Under the pieces are notes generated by a model. The model made no database searches. It was not told where the DNA came from and saw only the letters and a program-made list of their open reading frames with translations. DNA of 64,000 nucleotides from NCBI GenBank assembly GCA_008931825.1, contig QXVZ01020046.1:4527-68526 (forward strand), given 5' to 3'. Shown here one piece after another: positions 57,707-64,000 of this stretch (the first letter of the stretch is position 1; every line of letters starts with the position of its first letter). This DNA comes from Phallusia fumigata (taxonomy: Eukaryota > Chordata > Ascidiacea > Phlebobranchia > Ascidiidae). The translations under genes were made by a program, and so were the position numbers.

Positions 57707-58585
57707 ATGTTGTCTCAAATTTTTATCTATTTTTCGTTGATCATCTTTGGGTCGCTGGTGACCCGCTTTATCCAAAACATCGACGAAAACACGCCGAAGA
57801 TTTCGACACACAAAGACGATTGTAGTTTTATTTCAAAACCCGCTTATTTGCCTCCAAACGACAACAGCCACCATTGCGAGGAATGTGACACTTCTGTATT
57901 AGAAAACCTTCATGATCATTGCCTGGCTACTGATTTTAAATTGGACTTTGAGAATGTTGGCTATGCATTTTGTCCAGCCAAAAACATATCGCCTGATTTG
58001 CAAGATAATTTGAGTCAAGATTTGCATCAAAACTGGAATGCACCAGATGTTCCTATAGAAGATACTTTCAATAATGTGTGTAGGTTTGAGGATTTTTACA
58101 GGTGCTCCAATGAAACCTTATTAACCACTTCACAGTCAACACATGACATGCCCAAGGTAGCTTGGAATATTTCACAAGGACTTGTCCCTGACAAATCATG
58201 TTTTAAAGGTTCGAGTTGGCAGTTTATTAATTTGTCAACCACCCAGTTAAAAATAAGTCACACAAAGGCAAAAATAGCAAAACTGCGAAAAAAGGTCAAA
58301 CGCTTGAAGAACCGAGATGTAACAGAATGTAGATTACTAATAAATGGTCTCCGGTATCTTCCTCGCAACAACTCGTTTCTCAACGCAGTATTTGGAAAAC
58401 TACTGGCGGAAAAGATGTCAGACAGTCGATTTTCGGTTTCAGACTGCCGTGGGCTCAACATCGCCCACGCGTGTTCTCTCGTCAAGTATATGCCAGTACA
58501 CTTGGCGGTACTGTTGTGCGCAAAGTACTTTTCTACGCAGTTTGGAATTTTGACCATCAAGCGTAAAAAGGATGACTTTGTATAA
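57707..58585 (+). CDS. Intronless 292-residue protein with N-terminal hydrophobic anchor, unknown
   Basis: The ATG at 57707 was chosen because it opens directly into a hydrophobic segment (MLSQIFIYFSLIIFGSLVTR), a signal peptide or signal anchor. The remainder has eleven or more cysteines in the first two thirds (HHCEECDTS, FCPAKN, RCSNET), and several N-x-S/T sites (NIS, NET, NLS, NNS), which suggests an extracellular or lumenal domain. A basic helical stretch (KAKIAKLRKKVKRLKNRD) and a hydrophobic C-terminal part (HLAVLLCAKYF) follow, ending in KRKKDDFV. I recognise no family. An uninterrupted 880-bp frame is unusual here, where neighbouring genes are cut into 100-200-bp exons; it could be a retrocopy, a trans-spliced operon cistron, or a lineage-specific gene. 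Confidence 0.6.
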   Translation: MLSQIFIYFSLIIFGSLVTRFIQNIDENTPKISTHKDDCSFISKPAYLPPNDNSHHCEECDTSVLENLHDHCLATDFKLDFENVGYAFCPAKNISPDLQDNLSQDLHQNWNAPDVPIEDTFNNVCRFEDFYRCSNETLLTTSQSTHDMPKVAWNISQGLVPDKSCFKGSSWQFINLSTTQLKISHTKAKIAKLRKKVKRLKNRDVTECRLLINGLRYLPRNNSFLNAVFGKLLAEKMSDSRFSVSDCRGLNIAHACSLVKYMPVHLAVLLCAKYFSTQFGILTIKRKKDDFV

Positions 58586-59683
58586 TATGGCAGCTCTAAA
58601 TTAGATGTCAGTCTAATAGTTGAAAATTTAAAGCAAGCACATAGAAAGTTAGTGCATTCGAAAGCTTGCCAGGACGGTTAAATACAATGAAAATTGCACG
58701 TTTGTCTATATTGGAAGATTTTGGTATTTACAAACTTAATACGTATTGCTTTCGTGGTAAGAATTCTATATTGATATTATGCTACTTGCAATTTAGTCCT
58801 AATTAATTTACCGACTCTCCGTTGTCGGCATTTTGCAACAGAACCGGAAACGGCTGTCTGTTTCGGCCTGCACGGCATCTTTCATCATAAAAAAAAGTAT
58901 TGCACCACATCCTTCCAAACTTTCCATACAGTTCGTAATTAACTGTTAAGCTTAACATGTTTATGTGCCTCTGCTTTTAGCTGCAACTTCTTGCAAAATT
59001 TTTGGGCAGTCGTAGTTAATGATAAACTTTCTCCTTTTGTCAAGTGGTACTAGTTTATTTGACACAGTGCTGGTCCATATGACAATAGTTAGGTCGGATA
59101 ATGATTTGAACTTCAATTTAGCTTTTAGTTGTGTTTTTGAAGGCCTTGCAGCAAGAATGGAGATTACAGATTTGACTACACATTGCTAGTACAACGCAGC
59201 ATAGCTTTTTTACAGCAAGTAGATGTGAATGGCTATGCTGCCATACACCCTCTTGCAATAAAATTTTGCCCCTGGTGATGATAATATGTTCCACCGCTGA
59301 TTGGAAATAAAACATTTGAAGTAAAATGTAAACACAGTGCCCACGTGACACCAGAAACGTGACGAATAATGTTGACTTGACGGCACTTTTGCGAGTCAGA
59401 TGTAGTTTTGAGAAAAAGGGAGGTCGCGACACTTTACGTTTCCAGATTCCAACGATTGCGAGCAGAACGATTGATGAGTGTTTGCAAGTCATACTTGTTC
59501 AGCAAGCAGTTTTGCCTTCGCGTTCGTTTCTGCTTATCGAGCGTCGACTTTGGACGAAACGTGTACTGGTGCAACTATAAAAAAGTCGCATTTTTTAGTT
59601 CTTTTTCCAGCCAGAGTGCGAGGCGTGCCACTGTCAAATCTGCCTGCTTTCAACCAACTTGGAATTTCGCTGCTGCAAGAAAA
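58586..59683. other. Intergenic region before AIFM3
   Basis: This 1.1 kb presumably holds the AIFM3 promoter and 5' UTR. Open frames that overlap the first AIFM3 exon extend upstream to 59408 but have no sequence support as coding. No repeat recognised. Confidence 0.55.
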
Positions 59684-62600
59684 ATGGGTGGAACAACGTC
59701 CAAAGATGAGATGGTTGAGGCGTATGCCTGCAAAGTCGACGAAATGAAGGATGGAGAAATGCGTGAAATAGTAGTAGGCGATGGCAAAGCCCTGCTTGTC
59801 CGTGACCAAGGCGAATACAATGCAATTGGCCACAAATGCACACATTATGGTGCCCCACTTGTAAAGGGGGCACTTAAAAATGGGCATGTCCGGTGTCCTT
59901 GGCATGGTGCTTGCTTTAACGTGAGAACTGGAGATATTGAAGACTATCCAGGCTTGGACTGTGTCCCAAAGCATGAAGTTGTGATACAGGAAGGTGACAA
60001 AGTAGTGATCCGAGCAGCTAAATCAGCACTTGGTAGCCACAAACGCTACAAAACCATGGTGCAGACCCAGAATGTGAACGGTGCTCATGTGCTAATTATC
60101 GGAGGTGGGCCTGCATCTGTTACCTGTGCCGAGGTTCTCAGACAAAAATCCTTCACTGGACGCATCACAATTGCAACCCAGGAGACTCACCTGCCTTATG
60201 ACAGGCAAGTTGTGTACATTATAATGGGTGTAGTCAAACAACTTAAATATCATTTGTGTGAAACTACGCCAAATCTACTTCTTTTCATAAACTAAAGCTT
60301 TTTTAGGAAATTTTTATGGTTTACACCTTATACCAAACAAGTGTAACTACAAAAACCCTCCACACAGCATGTTTTACTAATATGATGTGCTCTTTAGATT
60401 GTTATCATTGTTGATATTTTCTGTAGAAGTTTTACTAGGGAAGATCAGGTACATAAACTTAGATATCCTAGTGGTATTCACCTTCTTAGGTATTCTATGT
60501 TTTGTATTCTTACAATGCTTTTCTATTTTAACCCACTTTTTGAGGTTCAAATATCTTTTACCTAAAGTATTGCTGTATTTTAGAACCAAGCTTAGTAAAG
60601 CAATGGATGTGAACCCAGAAAATATCTATCTCCGTCCGCAAGACTTCTATGATGCTGTCAACATTAAGATTCTTACTCAGAAGCGAGCAACTGAGGTTAA
60701 TGCTGAGGAGCAGCATGTAACCTTTGAAGATGGGGAGCAAATACAATTTGACAAACTTGTAATTGCCACTGGTAAGTCATAATTAATATTCTTGAATTTA
60801 CGATTAGGTTTAAATGTATATTAGATTTAGGCAGTCAACAATACTTGCATTGAGCAGTCAACAGTAAAACAACCATTATGGGTCCCCTTCCTGAAGGGGA
60901 CACATATTGTTTTCACTCGGTTTGTTTGTTTTTTTTTCTTTGTTTTTTTCTACCCCGAGCTTGTCCATGTCGTTTTGCCATAAAATGTTTGGTGGATTTG
61001 GATGAAACTTTTACAGCTGGTAGATATGACCATGAAGTTGTGCCATCTGTTTCATTTGACCCCATAGCCCCAGCCGTTACCCCACTAGCCCCCTAAAATG
61101 GGGCAAAATAGTTAAACAATCTCCAAATTGGATGAAATTTGGACAGTTTGTATAACATGTCATTATGGTGCAATAACTAATGTTTTTTACCCTATAGCCC
61201 CAGCAGTTACCCCACTAGCCCCCTAAATGGGGCAAATAGTTAAACAATGTCCGAATTGGATGAAATTTGGACAGTTTGTATAACATGTCATTGTGGTGCA
61301 ATAATTAATGTTTTTTACCCTATAGCCCCAGCAGTTACCCCACTAGCCCCCTAAATGGGGCAAATAGTTAAACAATGTCCGAATTGGATGAAATTTGGAC
61401 AGTTTGTATAACATGTCATTATGGTGCAATAATTAATGTTTTTTACCCTATAGCCCCAGCAGTTACCCCACTAGCCCCCTAAAATGGGGCAAATAGTTAA
61501 ACAATCTCCGAATTGGATGAAATTTGGACAGTTTGTATAACATGTCATTGTGGTGCAATATTTGATGTGTTTTACCCTATAGCCCCAGCAGTTACCCCAC
61601 TAGCCCCCTAAAATGGGGCAAATAGTTAAACAATCTCCGAACTGGATGAAACTTGGACAGTTTGTATAACATGTCATTGTGGTGCAATAGTTAATGTTTT
61701 TACCCTGTAGGCCAAGCAGTTACCCCACCTGCCCCATTAAATGTGTACTGTTATTTAACAATGTCTAAAGTTGATGCAGCTTGGACAGTTTGTAACACAT
61801 GTTGTTGTGGTACGCTGAATGCCTTGTTTACATCTATAGCCTGGGCATGTTTTCAGAAAAACGCAATATGTAGAACTTTGCATGTGTGGGGACCCATGCG
61901 TTTCTGCCAGCGGAAACAATCATGTCATAAATAGCGCAGGTAACTGAGACCCAATGTAATATAATGTGGGGAATATGTCATCTTTTAATATCGGGTAATA
62001 GTGTATAATGGAATGTCTATGTATGGTAAGCCACCCTTCTAGTTTTTTTTCTGATTGGTTAAAAAAATCTATTTAGAAACTGCTTTTAACATACTGTGAC
62101 TGCTTTTAAATGATATGGCTGTGTTAAACACGCTACCTATGGTAGAATATTATTACAATGAGGCTGTATATATATGTACAAAGCTCCTCAAAATAACACT
62201 TTTTGCAATATACATAATAAACTAGGCCATTTAAAATTGTTTTTGCTTAATTTCGTTTTCTTTAGTGTTATTCAGCTGTGAATAAACAGAATGGAAATGT
62301 TGTGGATGAAACATTAGTTATGTAATTTGCCTTTGCCCTGTTCAAATAACAGTGGGAGCAAAATTGTTTGAAAACTTCTTGTTGCTGTGTGAGAGGATGT
62401 GTGGTTTTGTAACATAACTTCCCGTAAGCAGCCTGGTATTCACACCAAACAGTGCTACAAGGACATGGTTAATAATTAATGCTGTTTCTACATTCCCACC
62501 ATTATCTTAGCAAGCATAGTAATGTAACGGGTACTGCGCCCTGCTGCAACCAAAATGTCACAGATTGGGATATGATGCAAAAAATTTATTATTTATGGAT

Positions 62601-63849
62601 TTGACGTGTTTGCTTGTTGGTAAATAGGAAACTAGTATTACACATTTAAAATTTTGTTTTGATAAAAACATTTCCAAGTATGGTAAAAAGCATTGAGCAG
62701 ATTTGGTTCTATGGCTACAAAGATTGATGCAACTGCCTTACATTCTTGTGGTTGCAGGTTTATACACAAACTTTGCCCATTCCCCTTGAAAAAAGACGCT
62801 ATCATAAGCAGAACCTATTGAGGCAAAGATTCACACACTGTTTAAATTGTTTTGTATATTTTGCTCGCCCCAAAATTACTCATGCCTTTGACACTGACAT
62901 AAATTTGTCTGTATTGCAGGAGGTCGTCCCCGAACCCTACCAATCCCTGGCTGGGACCTAAAAAATGTATTTGTGCTTCGAACACCAGATGATGCAAATG
63001 CAATCATCAAGATAGCCAGAGACAGAAATGTTGTGGTTTGTGGAGCTTCATTTATAGGAATGGAAGTTGCTTCTTCACTTGTTTCCAAAGCCAAAAAAGT
63101 CAGCGTATGCGAATTCTTTAGTGTCCCGTTTGAACGGGTTCTTGGTCGAGATGTAAGTTTCAATGTTACCATTCCAAACACTCAAAGACTTGAAATGTTT
63201 AAACTATGTCAGCCCAAAAAACTACATTTGAAAGCCATCACAACATGGTTTTAATATAAAAACTAACTGCTGCATGTTTGGCATGTATATACCTATTCTG
63301 ATACATTATACTTCATAAAATGGCTTTTATCTTATGTAGGTGGGGCTGTACTTGCAAAAACTGCATGAAGCAAAAGGTGTGAATTTTTTTATGAATGCGT
63401 CCATGGTTGAACTGCAAGGTGATGGTGTTGTCCAACGAGCTGTCCTGAAAGATGGGTCAATACTTGAGGTGAGTGATCTTTACATTTTAAAACTAATAAT
63501 TAGCATTAAATTGCATTGGATTATGCCTGTGAGTAAAACTGACCAAATATAAATGTTAAATATTGTTTGCCATAAGCTTACCATTCCAAAATGCCCTATA
63601 ATGCACTGTAATATCCTTCTCTTCATATCTTGTGACAAAACAAAATGTTATTGTTTTGTAGGCTGATTTGGTAATTGCTGGAGTTGGAGTTATTCCATCT
63701 ACGGAGTTCCTTAAAGACACAGGCATGTCCCTAACATCTCATGGTTTTGTGAATGTGGACAAACATATGAGGGTGGTCAAAGCTGGAACAGAAGGTGAAG
63801 TATTTGAAAACATCTTTGCAGCTGGTGATATCGCCATGTTCCCACAAAA
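59684..63849 (+). CDS. AIFM3: AIFM3-like apoptosis-inducing factor 3 (Rieske plus FAD/NAD oxidoreductase), 3' part outside window
   Basis: The model is join(59684..60204, 60584..60771, 62920..63152, 63340..63468, 63662..63849), continuing past the right edge. It starts MGGTTSKDE, an N-myristoylation-type start that parallels human AIFM3 (MGGCFSK). The Rieske [2Fe-2S] ligands are CTH and CPWH in GHKCTHYGAPLVKGAL and RCPWHGACFN. Then come the FAD-binding dinucleotide motif (LIIGGGPASVTCAEVL), LPYDR-TKLSKAMD, the NAD-binding motif (VVVCGASFIGMEVAS), and the second FAD motif at the right end (IFAAGDIAMFP). Family members are mitochondrial or cytosolic flavoproteins linked to caspase-dependent death. 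The first dinucleotide motif reads GGGPAS where human has GAGAAG. Intron 1 uses a GC donor (ACAG then GCAAGT), supported by phase and by the aligned protein. Intron 2 carries a 128-bp tandem repeat. Identity is very sure. Confidence 0.95.
61020..61760. repeat. 128-130-bp tandem repeat, about 5.5 copies, in AIFM3 intron 2
   Basis: The marker TAGCCCCAGC recurs at about 61066, 61196, 61323, 61451, 61580 and, altered, 61708, a period of 128-130 bp. The middle units are nearly identical; the outer ones are more diverged. Each unit holds CAGTTACCCCACTAGCCCCC, GGGGCAAATAGTTAAACAAT, GGATGAAATTTGGACAGTTT and TAACATGTCATTRTGGTGCA. A diverged dispersed copy lies at 7460-7870. Non-coding; a minisatellite that grew from a dispersed element. 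Confidence 0.92.
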
Positions 63850-64000
63850 GTAAGTGTCAGTAATACATACAGCCAGTAGTTTTTTTAACGCCTAATTAAC
63901 TTTTAACTGTGTTTCTGCTTTGTGGTGAATTATACCTAATTTGATAACTACGACTTAAATGTATGTACATACGTTTTTGTGATCTACTCGGAAGCTCACA

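Noticed and set aside
59408-59683. An upstream extension of the AIFM3 frame as the true start
   Set aside because: The internal ATG at 59684 gives MGGTTSK, matching the myristoylated start of AIFM3; the extension has no family match and reads as 5' UTR.
1-64000. CRISPR arrays, rRNA genes, or virus-derived elements
   Set aside because: No array of short regular repeats with unique spacers, no rRNA-like blocks, and no reverse transcriptase, integrase or capsid-like frame was seen.

Overview
The window reads as nuclear DNA of an ascidian tunicate, most likely Ciona or a close relative. The evidence is AT-rich, intron-dense genes with short introns, two divergent tandem Zic genes of the ascidian Zic-r.b/ZicL type, a chordate troponin C gene, and a neuronal nicotinic receptor subunit close to vertebrate alpha3. 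The species call is inference from gene content. All gene models were assembled by eye from reading-frame continuity, splice sites and matching intron phases.

Layout. 0-7 kb: two tandem plus-strand genes for small WBP1/VOPP1-like single-pass membrane proteins with matching exon phases; the first signal-peptide exon lies in a 340-bp duplication broken by a single N. 8.4-10.4 kb: a NAT8-like membrane N-acetyltransferase. 10.8-11.0 kb: a hAT-type MITE with target-site duplication. 11.3-13.1 kb: troponin C with a degenerate N-lobe. 13.7-18.6 kb, minus strand: a 953-residue basic coiled-coil protein with repeated RPKSA-like motifs. 18.6-22.4 kb: intergenic.

22.4-50.1 kb, plus strand: one very large gene of about 33 exons coding for a roughly 1,830-residue secreted coiled-coil protein that I cannot assign to a family. 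Its 11-kb intron 21 (32,714-43,695) holds two intact Zic zinc-finger genes on the opposite strand. Upstream of the second Zic gene lies an array of about 1.2-kb period in which two different conserved non-coding blocks alternate (P-E-P-E-P-E-P). The first P block sits at the Zic promoter; the other copies have no gene attached. Another pair of related blocks lies between the two Zic genes. This nested Zic locus with an orphan promoter array is the most interesting thing in the window.

51.5-56.0 kb, minus strand: a neuronal-type nicotinic acetylcholine receptor alpha subunit whose signal-peptide exon I could not find. 57.2-58.6 kb: two intronless plus-strand reading frames for unknown membrane or secreted proteins. 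59.7 kb to the right edge: the first five coding exons of AIFM3 (Rieske plus pyridine-nucleotide oxidoreductase); its second intron carries a 128-bp tandem repeat related to a dispersed copy at 7.5-7.9 kb.

The genes do not form one pathway. The shared themes are local tandem duplication (WBP1-like pair, Zic pair, promoter array), gene nesting, several GC-AG introns, and a striking excess of the CRE octamer TGACGTCA, both in non-coding DNA and inside coding exons.
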